From: Rahnella woolbedingensis
GTDB lineage: Bacteria; Pseudomonadota; Gammaproteobacteria; Enterobacterales; Enterobacteriaceae
NCBI RefSeq assembly: GCF_003602095.1
Contig: NZ_RAHH01000027.1
Location: forward strand, 1 to 64,000
DNA: 64,000 nucleotides
Direction: 5' to 3'
Position 1 is the stretch's first letter. Every line of letters starts with the position of its first letter. Position numbers and translations under genes: made by a program. Under the pieces are notes generated by a model. That model ran no database searches, was not told the DNA's origin, and worked only from the letters and a program-made list of their open reading frames with translations. Shown one piece after another: positions 16,611 through 23,519 of this stretch.

Positions 16611-16931
16611 TTAGGCTTTCGTAGCTAATTTTAGCAGAACCACGCCAGAGAAAATCAGCAGCACGGCGATCACGCGCAGCGGGTTGAGGCTTTCGCCAAA
16701 CATCACCACGCCGAGAATAAAAGCACCGATGGCGCCGATACCGACCCAGACGGTGTAGGACGTGCCGAGCGGCAGGGTTTTCATCGAAATCGCCAGCAAA
16801 ATCACGCTGAGGATCATGAAGAAAATCGTGAGGATACTGGGAATAAGGCGGGTGAAACCGTGGGATTCTTTCATTGCGGTCGACCAGACCACTTCGAAAA
16901 TGCCAGCGAGAAACAGATAAAACCAGGCCAT
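16611..16931 (-). CDS. gdx: SMR-family guanidinium exporter Gdx/SugE
   Basis: A 106-residue protein with four hydrophobic helices, the small multidrug resistance pattern. AGIFEVVW places the essential Glu13 in helix 1. The Gdx subtype is favoured over EmrE by MKESHGFTR, SMKTLPLGTSYTVWVGIGAIGAF and the ESLNPLRV loop. Gdx dimers exchange guanidinium for protons. The leader holds two ACGA-capped hairpins of the guanidine-II riboswitch, which supports the substrate directly. Start ATG 16931 has TTTAGGA upstream. Older annotation often reads quaternary ammonium transporter SugE. Confidence 0.92.
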   Translation of the reverse strand: MAWFYLFLAGIFEVVWSTAMKESHGFTRLIPSILTIFFMILSVILLAISMKTLPLGTSYTVWVGIGAIGAFILGVVMFGESLNPLRVIAVLLIFSGVVLLKLATKA

Positions 16932-16949
16932 GATAGTTCCTAAATGCGC

Positions 16950-16995
16950 AAGGTCGTCCCTGCATCAGGTTGGCTGAGTCTCTGGTCGTCCAGTC
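16950..16995 (-). ncRNA. Guanidine-II riboswitch (mini-ykkC)
   Basis: Read on the minus strand, the leader of the exporter contains two short hairpins with ACGA tetraloops: CTGG-ACGA-CCAG (16982-16993) and AGGG-ACGA-CCT (16951-16961). They are separated by about 20 nt, and the second lies just before the ribosome-binding site. Paired ACGR-loop hairpins are the definition of mini-ykkC RNA, in which guanidinium joins the two loops and frees translation. Placement directly ahead of a Gdx gene is the canonical context. Confidence 0.88.
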
Positions 16996-17012
16996 AGCAT
17001 GAAGAGTGAAAG

Positions 17013-17041
17013 ATTATAGTCCACTCTTTCATGCTTTTACA
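17013..17041 (-). promoter_or_regulatory. Sigma-70 promoter of the gdx riboswitch transcript
   Basis: On the minus strand a perfect TATAAT (17013-17018) is preceded by TGTAAA (17036-17041) with a 17-bp spacer. The start point would fall about 10 nt before the first riboswitch hairpin. Confidence 0.65.
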
Positions 17042-17057
17042 AAAACATAATCAGGAT

Positions 17058-18524
17058 TCAAAGCGGCACCGAAAACTGGAAGCAGGCGCCGTGCTTTGGC
17101 TGTTCGATGAGTTTGATGTCGCTGCCGTGCAGTTGCAGAATGCGCCGCACGATCATCAGCCCCAGGCCGCCTGCGCGGTGTTTGTTGGTACTGAGAATCG
17201 ACGGACGAACAAACAGATTATCTTTCAGCTCCGGCGCGATGCCCGGCCCGCTGTCTTTCAGCTGCACCATCACCTGCCCTGCGTGCGGCCACAGTTTGAT
17301 TTCTATCGTGCCGCCTTCCGGCGTGAAGCGGATGGCGTTATCCAGCAGGTTGGTAAGCACCCGCTCAATCATGCCGAGATCGGCATTCACCAGCGGAATA
17401 CCCGGTGTGATATCCGCCAGTAATTTTTGCCCGCGGGTTTCTGTCGCCAGTTCGAATTTCTGGAAAACATCCTGCACTAATTCACTCAGCGAGAAAGATT
17501 CTTTCTGCGGTTTCACCACGCCATATTCGAGGCGCGCCAGTTCGAATAATTCCTGCGCCAGCCGACCGACTTTTTTACTCTGCGTCAGGGCGATATTCAG
17601 ATAGCGCTGGCGGTCTTCGTTACTCAGGTTGTCAGATTTCACCGACAAGGTTTCCAGATAGCCGTGCAGCGACGTCAGCGGTGTGCGCAGATCGTGGGAA
17701 ATATTGGCGATGAACTCCCGCCGTTGCTGATCCTGCACCATCAGGCTTTGCCACTGCTGATCGATGCGTTTTGCCAGCGCGATGAACGCCTGTTGCAGCA
17801 GCGTGACTTCATCACGGGCGGAGCCTTCCGGCACATTGGTTTTCGCCAGCGCCTGAATCGCTTCCATTCCGCCCGTATCCAGCCGGGCAATCTGTTCGGT
17901 CAGTTTACGCACCGGACGCGTTACCCAGCGAAACGCCAGCGCACCGGCCAGCAGGCCGAACAACGCCACAAGCCCCATAGAACGTAACGCCAGCGCGATG
18001 GCTGACTGATATTGCGCGTCGCTGGTCAGCGTGGTGTAGGCATCGCCGAGCAAAACGATATACACGTAGCCCTCTATCTGGCCGTTAACCTGCAACGGCG
18101 CCGCGCTGAAGACCTGCGGAGTCTGCGGATCCCGCGGATTATCGCCATACACCGGCATTTTTGCGCCATGCAGCAGCGCGTTAACCGGCGCCAGATCGAT
18201 GCGTTTTTGTTGCAACCTGCCGGCCGGAGCCGCATTGCCGACGATGTTGCCTTCTTTATCCAGCAGATAGACCTCAACGCTCGGATTCACCGCCATCAGC
18301 TGGTCAAACAGGGTATGGACCACTTTAGGATCCCAGTTGCCCTCGCTGAGCAGCGGATTATTGGCGGCAATCTGCGTCGCCAGATTGGCCGACAGCCGCT
18401 GGATCACCGACTGGCTGTACTGATTGCTGGAACGCACCTGCATATAGCCGGAAAGCGCACAGCAGGCGATCAGCAGCACCATAAATACCAGAGTCAGTCT
18501 TTGCGCCAGCGTGAGATTTTTCAT
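17058..18524 (-). CDS. Two-component sensor histidine kinase
   Basis: A 488-residue membrane kinase. Transmembrane helix 1 is at about 8-28, a periplasmic sensor region runs to about 170, helix 2 (LALRSMGLVALFGLLAGALAF) is near 180-200, then a HAMP linker. The dimerisation domain has the phospho-acceptor His in ISHDLRTPLTSL near residue 277, and the HATPase domain has the N box LLDNAIRFTP, G1 DSGPGIAP and G2 GGLGLMIVRR. It lies 3 bp after its response-regulator gene on the same strand. Divergent from a molybdo-oxidoreductase/cytochrome/MXKDX set, it probably senses the periplasmic stress that set answers. The cue is unknown; a metal or oxidant is possible. Confidence 0.88.
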   Translation of the reverse strand: MKNLTLAQRLTLVFMVLLIACCALSGYMQVRSSNQYSQSVIQRLSANLATQIAANNPLLSEGNWDPKVVHTLFDQLMAVNPSVEVYLLDKEGNIVGNAAPAGRLQQKRIDLAPVNALLHGAKMPVYGDNPRDPQTPQVFSAAPLQVNGQIEGYVYIVLLGDAYTTLTSDAQYQSAIALALRSMGLVALFGLLAGALAFRWVTRPVRKLTEQIARLDTGGMEAIQALAKTNVPEGSARDEVTLLQQAFIALAKRIDQQWQSLMVQDQQRREFIANISHDLRTPLTSLHGYLETLSVKSDNLSNEDRQRYLNIALTQSKKVGRLAQELFELARLEYGVVKPQKESFSLSELVQDVFQKFELATETRGQKLLADITPGIPLVNADLGMIERVLTNLLDNAIRFTPEGGTIEIKLWPHAGQVMVQLKDSGPGIAPELKDNLFVRPSILSTNKHRAGGLGLMIVRRILQLHGSDIKLIEQPKHGACFQFSVPL

Positions 18525-18527
18525 GAT

Positions 18528-19250
18528 TTACCCTTGCGCGTCTTCAGCGGAAGACACGAATTTATAGCCTTTTCCCCACACGGTCAGAATACGTTCCGGC
18601 TCAGCCGGATTGGCTTCTATCTTGATGCGCAGCCGGTTGATATGGGTGTTCACCGTATGCTCATACCCTTCGTGTTCGTACCCCCAGACCTGATTTAGCA
18701 GGCTGAGGCGCGAGAACACTTTGCCGGGATTTTTGGCAAAGAAATACAGCAGATCAAACTCGCGCGGCGTCAGCTCAACGGACTGCTGATTCAGCATAAC
18801 TTCGCGCGCAATCGGGTCGATCGCCAGCCCGGAAAAACTCAGGGTACCGGCGTCCATTTTCATATTCCGGCTCATCGCTTCCTGCCGCCGGAAAAGCGCC
18901 TTCACCCGCGCCACCAGTTCCAGCATCGAGAAAGGTTTCGCCAGATAATCGTCCGCACCCAGCTCCAGCCCGAGCACGCGATGCACTTCGCTGGAACGTG
19001 CGCTGATAATAATGATTGGCGTGTAACGCGTCATATTGCGGGCACGGCGGCAGATTTCCAGGCCGTCGACGCCCGGCAGCATCAGGTCGAGGATCAGCGC
19101 GTCCCAGCCGCCCTTTTCCAGATGTGCCACGCCCAGATTGCCGTCTGCGGCGTGAGTGATTTGATAACCTTCATCGCGCAGATGCAGGCTCAGCAGTTCG
19201 GCGATATCTCCGTCATCTTCAACTATCAGGATCTTCTTCGTCTTATCCAT
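18528..19250 (-). CDS. OmpR/PhoB-family response regulator
   Basis: A 240-residue regulator. The receiver domain carries the acidic pair EDD at 11-13, the phospho-acceptor Asp55 in LILDLMLPG, and the KPF lysine near 105. A C-terminal winged helix follows, with LTPREFDLLYFFAKNPGKVFSR and the recognition segment HTVNTHINRLRIKIE. The gene is first in a two-gene operon with the kinase. Start ATG 19250 is preceded by GGATGACAC. The 153-bp divergent gap to the cytochrome gene is the likely target region. Confidence 0.9.
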   Translation of the reverse strand: MDKTKKILIVEDDGDIAELLSLHLRDEGYQITHAADGNLGVAHLEKGGWDALILDLMLPGVDGLEICRRARNMTRYTPIIIISARSSEVHRVLGLELGADDYLAKPFSMLELVARVKALFRRQEAMSRNMKMDAGTLSFSGLAIDPIAREVMLNQQSVELTPREFDLLYFFAKNPGKVFSRLSLLNQVWGYEHEGYEHTVNTHINRLRIKIEANPAEPERILTVWGKGYKFVSSAEDAQG

Positions 19251-19403
19251 GTGTCATCCCAAAACGTGGCGTTCCCCAATGGTTTGAGTCTACACAAGCA
19301 ACCGGCTGTGAGTTATCACATTTTATTTAACTTTGCGTGAGGTCTCGGGGAACAAATCTGTTCAATACTCGCTTCATCACAGGGCGGACAGCCGGACTTC
19401 ATC

Positions 19404-20030
19404 ATGACAATACACACGGATTTACCCGATCAGGCAAAACAAAAACCAGCCATCGTACATCCTTTATGGCTGCGTCTGACCCACTGGCTGAATGCGCTGG
19501 CGGTGCTGATTATGGTGACCAGCGGCTGGCAAATTTATAACGCCTCCCCGCTGTTTGATTTTATTTTTCCCCGGGCCATCACACTCGGTGACTGGCTGGG
19601 TGGCGGCATTCAGTGGCATTTCGCTGGCATGTGGTTATTCGGCGTTAACGGCCTGTTTTATCTGCTGATGAACATTTTTACCGGCCGGATGAAAGAGAAA
19701 TTCTGGCCGCTGACACCGCGCGGCATCTTCAACGATTTACTGGCTGCCCTGCGCGGCAAGCTGAAACACGATGATTTGCGTCACTACAACATGGTGCAGC
19801 GCGCGGCGTATGTATTCGTGATGTTCGACGGCATCGTGCTGGTCCTTTCCGGGCTGGTGGTGTGGAAATCCGTGCAATTCCCACTGCTGCGCGAACTGAT
19901 GGGCGGCTTTGATACCGCGCGTTACGTGCATTTTCTGGCGATGGCGTCGCTGGTGGGATTTGTCGTGCTGCATATCGTGATGGTGGCGCTGGTGCCGAAA
20001 ACCCTGATTGCCATGCTGCGCGGACGTTAA
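19404..20030 (+). CDS. b-type cytochrome subunit (cytochrome b561/YedZ-like)
   Basis: A 208-residue inner-membrane protein with four to five hydrophobic helices. Candidate heme ligands are in HPLWLRLTHWLNAL near residue 23-30, WHFAGMWLFGVNGLFYLLMN, and HFLAMASLVGFVVLHIVMVAL near the C-terminus. This is the pattern of cytochrome b subunits of the thiosulfate-reductase/Ni-hydrogenase/b561 superfamily. It ends 9 bp before the molybdo-oxidoreductase gene, so it is presumably that enzyme's quinol-linked membrane anchor and electron donor, in the manner of MsrQ for MsrP. The ribosome-binding site is weak. Confidence 0.85.
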   Translation: MTIHTDLPDQAKQKPAIVHPLWLRLTHWLNALAVLIMVTSGWQIYNASPLFDFIFPRAITLGDWLGGGIQWHFAGMWLFGVNGLFYLLMNIFTGRMKEKFWPLTPRGIFNDLLAALRGKLKHDDLRHYNMVQRAAYVFVMFDGIVLVLSGLVVWKSVQFPLLRELMGGFDTARYVHFLAMASLVGFVVLHIVMVALVPKTLIAMLRGR

Positions 20031-20039
20031 GGAAAACCG

Positions 20040-20843
20040 ATGAAAAACATAGTTAAAAAAACCATCAGCCAGATGTTCAGTCCTTCCGACAGTGAAGCGA
20101 TTTTACAGGAAGCGAAAAAGCAGATTATCCGCGAACTGGATGTGCCCTCCCGCCGCCTGTTTTTACAGCGCGGGCTGACGCTCGGCGGTGTTGCGATGCT
20201 GACCGGCTGCGACATCAGCGATAACGCCAGTGTGGAAAGCGCACTGGGTAAAATCTCCGGCTTTAACGACCGCGTACAGGGCTGGCTGTTTGGTTCAACT
20301 CGACTGGCGCCGGTATATCCAGAATCGATGATGACACGTCCGTTTCCGTTTAACGCCTTTTACGCCGAAGACGACGCACCGGAAGTCGACGGTACGGCTT
20401 ATCGTCTGAAAATCGCCGGTCTGGCGCTGGATAAACGCGAATGGTCCTTGCCGACATTATACAAAATGGCGCAGGTCAGCCAGGTCACACGACACATTTG
20501 CGTCGAAGGCTGGAGCGCGATCGGCAAATGGGGCGGCGTGCCGTTTGGTGATTTTTTGCGCCTGATCGGGGCCGATCTCACCGCGGAATACGTCAGCTTT
20601 AAATGCGCCGACGAGTATTACACCAGCATTGATATGGCGACGGCGCTGCACCCGCAAACCCTGCTGGCGCTGACCTATGACGGCCAGATTTTGCCGCGCA
20701 AATACGGTTTCCCGATGAAGCTGAGAATGCCGACCAAACTCGGTTACAAGAATCCAAAACATATCGAAGTGATTGAAATAACCAACAAGTTCACCGGTGG
20801 CTACTGGGAAGATCAGGGCTACAACTGGTTCGGCGGAAGCTGA
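20040..20843 (+). CDS. Tat-exported molybdopterin oxidoreductase (sulfite-oxidase/MsrP fold)
   Basis: A 267-residue enzyme of the sulfite-oxidase-type molybdopterin family. The N-terminus has a twin-arginine motif SRRLFLQ near 37-43, followed by a hydrophobic stretch ending in LTGC, a lipobox. It may therefore be a Tat-exported lipoprotein tethered at the periplasmic face. The Mo-ligating Cys is in ICVEGWSAIGKWGG near residue 156, close to the RCVEAWS segment of MsrP. The C-terminal MPTKLGYKNPKHI and GYWEDQGYNWFGGS also match that group. It is smaller than E. coli MsrP. The cytochrome upstream and the Met-rich MXKDX protein downstream form a fixed set. Substrate is unproven; methionine sulfoxide repair is the leading inference. 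Confidence 0.85.
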   Translation: MKNIVKKTISQMFSPSDSEAILQEAKKQIIRELDVPSRRLFLQRGLTLGGVAMLTGCDISDNASVESALGKISGFNDRVQGWLFGSTRLAPVYPESMMTRPFPFNAFYAEDDAPEVDGTAYRLKIAGLALDKREWSLPTLYKMAQVSQVTRHICVEGWSAIGKWGGVPFGDFLRLIGADLTAEYVSFKCADEYYTSIDMATALHPQTLLALTYDGQILPRKYGFPMKLRMPTKLGYKNPKHIEVIEITNKFTGGYWEDQGYNWFGGS

Positions 20844-20913
20844 ACATGATCCATAGGGATCAACACTGTCCACAACAACCTTTGTATCTCAAAACCTAAA
20901 AGAAGGAATTACC

Positions 20914-21216
20914 ATGAAAAAGTTAACCGTAATGATGATGTCTGCTTGTCTGATGATGGGCGCTGTGAGCACCACCTATGCTGCTGACGCCATGGCGAAG
21001 AAAGATACCATGGGCCATGACTGCATGAAAAAGGACAGCATGGGCAAAGATTCCATGGCGAAAGACAGTATGGGCAAAGACTGCATGTCCAAAGATCATA
21101 TGAAGAAAGACAGCATGTCTAAAGACTCCATGTCCAAAGACTCAATGTCTAAAGACTCAATGTCTAAAGACAACATGTCGAAAGACGCGATGAAAAAAGA
21201 TACCTCCAGTCAGTAA
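20914..21216 (+). CDS. Pentapeptide MXKDX repeat protein
   Basis: A 100-residue exported protein: a signal peptide of about 23 residues (ACLMMGAVSTTYA), then 13 consecutive pentapeptides of the form M-x-K/H-D-x up to the C-terminal TSSQ. Every fifth residue is Met and nearly every fourth Asp, giving a highly charged, disordered, Met-rich periplasmic chain. This is the pentapeptide MXKDX repeat family. Its function is not established; the methionines could act as sacrificial oxidant scavengers or bind Cu(I)/Ag(I). A good AGAAGGA site precedes the ATG. It lies 70 bp after the molybdo-oxidoreductase and ends at a strong terminator. Nearly identical repeat units imply expansion by slippage. Confidence 0.92.
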   Translation: MKKLTVMMMSACLMMGAVSTTYAADAMAKKDTMGHDCMKKDSMGKDSMAKDSMGKDCMSKDHMKKDSMSKDSMSKDSMSKDSMSKDNMSKDAMKKDTSSQ

Positions 21217-21242
21217 GCGTCATTAAACCCGACCCTGTAGCT

Positions 21243-21280
21243 AAAACGCCCCCGTCTGTTCAGCGGGGGCGTTTTGTTTT
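21243..21280 (+). terminator. Strong intrinsic terminator after the MXKDX gene
   Basis: AAAACGCCCCC (21243-21253) pairs perfectly with GGGGGCGTTTT (21265-21275), followed by GTTTT. The A/T flanks make it usable by the convergent lipoprotein gene as well. Confidence 0.93.
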
Positions 21281-21297
21281 TATCAATTCTGAAAACG

Positions 21298-21687
21298 TTA
21301 TTTCGCAGCGCCGGAAGCCAGACGGATCTGAATATCGTTATCGAGATTATTCACCCAGTGGTTATAGCCGCGGTGGATTTCACCCTTTTCCGCCATCAGA
21401 TTCGTACTGCTCACATAATTAATGGTGTAGCTGTTTTGTGTGTAATTGACGCGGATATTCGCCACGTGATCACGGTTGTTCAGACGGCCATTAATCACGC
21501 CCGGTCCGCCATCTGTCATGATCCATCCACGGTTTAATCCCGCGCTCATGATCGCGGTTTTAATCTGGTCTTCAGAATTGTGCGTCGTAATGGTGGTGTG
21601 TGGCGTTAATACCGATTCAGTCCGCGAGCAGCCCGCCAGTGACAAAATGCACACCAGGCCAATGAGTAACTTACTTGTAAATTTCAT
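21298..21687 (-). CDS. Small lipoprotein of unknown function
   Basis: A 129-residue protein with a lipoprotein signal peptide: MKFTSKLLIGLVCILSLAGC, lipobox LAGC with the lipidated Cys at residue 20. Serine and arginine after the Cys do not give an inner-membrane retention signal, so outer-membrane sorting is likely. The mature domain contains QIKTAIMSAGLNRGW, IRVNYTQNSYTINYV and NHWVNNLDNDIQIRL, a pattern seen in small enterobacterial lipoproteins with a single alpha/beta domain. I do not know a function. It is monocistronic and convergent with the MXKDX gene, sharing its terminator. Confidence 0.8.
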   Translation of the reverse strand: MKFTSKLLIGLVCILSLAGCSRTESVLTPHTTITTHNSEDQIKTAIMSAGLNRGWIMTDGGPGVINGRLNNRDHVANIRVNYTQNSYTINYVSSTNLMAEKGEIHRGYNHWVNNLDNDIQIRLASGAAK

Positions 21688-21800
21688 GTGAACCTTTTGA
21701 ATATATAATTTGGGATAAAGAATTGAAAACTCAACATAATATACGCCAGTCGCGAAAAGGTGTCATGAGATGCACCGGTTGAGTTTAGGGTTCATTACAC

Positions 21801-21834
21801 GTAGTATATAAAACATATATGATTCGTATACTAC
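21801..21834. promoter_or_regulatory. Palindromic operator candidate before the ParD-like gene
   Basis: GTAGTATA (21801-21808) and its exact complement TATACTAC (21827-21834) lie 26 bp apart, in an AT-rich stretch ending 12 bp before the ParD-like start. The position suggests autoregulation by the encoded DNA-binding-type protein. Confidence 0.5.
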
Positions 21835-21846
21835 TGAGGACGCCCG

Positions 21847-22101
21847 ATGGGTATCATCAAAATTTCAGAACTGATGCATGAGAATCTGCGTATCGCCAGT
21901 CTGGCGTACACGCGTTCCATCAACGCGCAGGCCGAACACTGGATGAAAATCGGCATGCTGATGGAGACGCATCCGGACATGACGCACAGTGAGATTTCGC
22001 AATTGCTGGTGCGTTGTAGCCTGGAATCTGAAGAAAATACCGGAAGTATTCGCACGCTGTTAAACGTCGGCGGCACACACAGGAAAGCAAGTAATGAATA
22101 A
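21847..22101 (+). CDS. ParD-like family protein
   Basis: An 84-residue protein of the ParD-like type, related to ribbon-helix-helix antitoxins: IKISELMHENLRIASLAYTRSINAQAEHWMKIG is the N-terminal arm and helix region. No ParE/RelE-type toxin is next to it. Instead the methionine aminopeptidase gene starts inside it (8-bp overlap), so the two are translationally coupled. A palindrome immediately upstream could be its own operator. It may regulate the aminopeptidase gene rather than neutralise a toxin; that role is inferred from context only. Confidence 0.8.
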   Translation: MGIIKISELMHENLRIASLAYTRSINAQAEHWMKIGMLMETHPDMTHSEISQLLVRCSLESEENTGSIRTLLNVGGTHRKASNE

Positions 22102-22891
22102 TGGTTTAGACAGCCGATATTTCGTCAACAATAACCGTATGGTCAAAACGCCGGAAGGCATCGATAAAGCCCGTATCGCCGGTAAACTGGCGGCACGCGT
22201 GCTGCATATGATCACGCCTTACGTAGTGCCGGGCGTCACAACCAATGAACTGGACCGCATCTGTCACGATTTTATCGTCAACGAATTGCAGGCTATCCCG
22301 GCCAATATCGGTTATCACGGCTACCAGAAAACCACCTGCACCTCCGTCAACCATGTGATTTGCCACGGTATTCCTTCCGATAAAGCCCTGAAGAAAGGCG
22401 ACATCGTGAACATCGACGTGGCGCTGATCAAAGACGGCTGGTACGGCGACACCAGCCGTATGTATTACGCCGGTGAGCCGGGCATTATGGCGCGTCGTCT
22501 GGTGGATACCACCTTTGAAGCGATGATGGCCGGTATTGAAGTGGTGCGTCCCGGCGCAACGCTCGGTGACGTCGGTCATGCCATTGCTGCTGTTGCGAAA
22601 CGCGAAGGGTTTTCCATTGTGGAAGAATATTGCGGTCACGGTATCGGCATGGGCTACCACGAAGATCCGCAGGTGCTGCATTACGGCGAGAAAGGCCGCG
22701 GACTGGTCCTGCAGGAAGGCATGTTATTCACCATCGAACCAATGCTGAACGCCGGTAAAAAGCAAAATAAAGTGCTGCCCGATGGCTGGACGGTGGTGAC
22801 CAAAGATCACTCTTTGTCCGCGCAGTGGGAACATATGATTGCAGTGACGAAAGATGGCTATGAGATCCTAACGCCGTGGCCTGAAAGCTAG
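22094..22891 (+). CDS. map: Type I methionine aminopeptidase (second-copy type)
   Basis: A 265-residue metalloprotease that removes N-terminal Met from new proteins. All family metal ligands are visible: the substrate His in NHVICHGIP, the Asp pair in NIDVALIKDGWYGDTSR, the His in CGHGIGMGYHE, FTIEPML for Glu and WEHMIAV for the last Glu. Length matches E. coli Map (264). The housekeeping map gene normally sits by rpsB; this one is fused into an operon with a ParD-like gene, so it is probably an accessory paralogue. AGGAAAG precedes the ATG, which overlaps the upstream gene. An ERIC element follows directly. Confidence 0.93.
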   Translation: MNNGLDSRYFVNNNRMVKTPEGIDKARIAGKLAARVLHMITPYVVPGVTTNELDRICHDFIVNELQAIPANIGYHGYQKTTCTSVNHVICHGIPSDKALKKGDIVNIDVALIKDGWYGDTSRMYYAGEPGIMARRLVDTTFEAMMAGIEVVRPGATLGDVGHAIAAVAKREGFSIVEEYCGHGIGMGYHEDPQVLHYGEKGRGLVLQEGMLFTIEPMLNAGKKQNKVLPDGWTVVTKDHSLSAQWEHMIAVTKDGYEILTPWPES

Positions 22892-22894
22892 ACT

Positions 22895-23015
22895 CCCCTT
22901 CATCCTTCGTGTTGTCTCTGCGTTGGCTGCCTTCATTCCCCCCGGTCACTTAGTTCACTAAGCTCCCGGGGATTCATTCAGTTGTCGCCTTGATACAACA
23001 CGAAAGATTTTGGGG
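22895..23015. repeat. ERIC (IRU) intergenic repeat
   Basis: A 121-bp imperfect palindrome sits between the convergent map and padR-like genes. Its ends are CCCC...TTCGTGTTGT and ACAACACGAA...GGGG. Read on the minus strand the core contains TGAATCCCC, GGAGCTTA, AAGTGAC and AGCCAACG, the diagnostic blocks of the enterobacterial ERIC sequence. It folds into one long hairpin and could act as transcript terminator for both genes. Confidence 0.88.
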
Positions 23016-23034
23016 ATTTTTTAAATTAAATGAA

Positions 23035-23517
23035 CTAACTACGCTCGATTTCTTTGGTCGCGCGGTCTAATGCATCGGTAATTTTATACAGCGTTTCCTG
23101 TTCAATCGGCCCTTTTGCCAGACGCAGATTGAGCGCCATGCGCATGTTGTTAATCGCGCGCTGCATTTCCGGAATACTACGGTTATTCGACAAAATCGCC
23201 AGGGAATGCAGTTTTTCCGTCACCGCGACGAACAATGGTTCCTGTTCAGCCAGCGATTGCGTGCCTTCGGGCGTAATCGAATATTGCTTCTTACCCCCCT
23301 CGTCCTGATCCGCCGTGATCAAACCCTGTTCTTCCAGGAAGGTCAGGTTCGGATAAATAATACTGGCGCTCGGCGTGTATTCGCCTTTAGAGAGTTCTTC
23401 AATGGCTTTGATCAGTTCATAACCGTGAGCGGAACGTTGCTGCAAAAAATGCAGCATCAGCAGGCGGATATCCCCCGTTTCGAACATCCTTTCGCGGCGG
23501 TGTTTATGATTCATCAT
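23035..23517 (-). CDS. PadR-family regulator, YqjI-like
   Basis: A 160-residue winged-helix regulator: DIRLLMLHFLQQRSAHGYELIKAIEELSKGEYTPS and IIYPNLTFLEEQGLI are the PadR core, with EEGGKKQYSITPEG as wing, and a C-terminal dimerisation helix region. It is closest in form to E. coli YqjI, which represses yqjH in response to nickel/iron. YqjI has a long His/Cys-rich N-terminal metal tail; here only HKHRRER remains, so metal sensing may be lost or different. The gene starts 2 bp after the siderophore-interacting protein's stop, the same partnership as yqjI-yqjH but as one operon. Confidence 0.85.
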   Translation of the reverse strand: MMNHKHRRERMFETGDIRLLMLHFLQQRSAHGYELIKAIEELSKGEYTPSASIIYPNLTFLEEQGLITADQDEGGKKQYSITPEGTQSLAEQEPLFVAVTEKLHSLAILSNNRSIPEMQRAINNMRMALNLRLAKGPIEQETLYKITDALDRATKEIERS

Positions 23518-23519
23518 GG

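Noticed and set aside
20914-21216. Regular 15-bp repeats as a CRISPR-like or satellite array
   Set aside because: The units are in-frame codons of the M-x-K-D-x pentapeptide with a signal peptide and ribosome-binding site; no spacers exist.
21847-22101. Classical ParDE toxin-antitoxin system
   Set aside because: No ParE/RelE-type toxin gene is adjacent; the overlapping gene is a complete methionine aminopeptidase.
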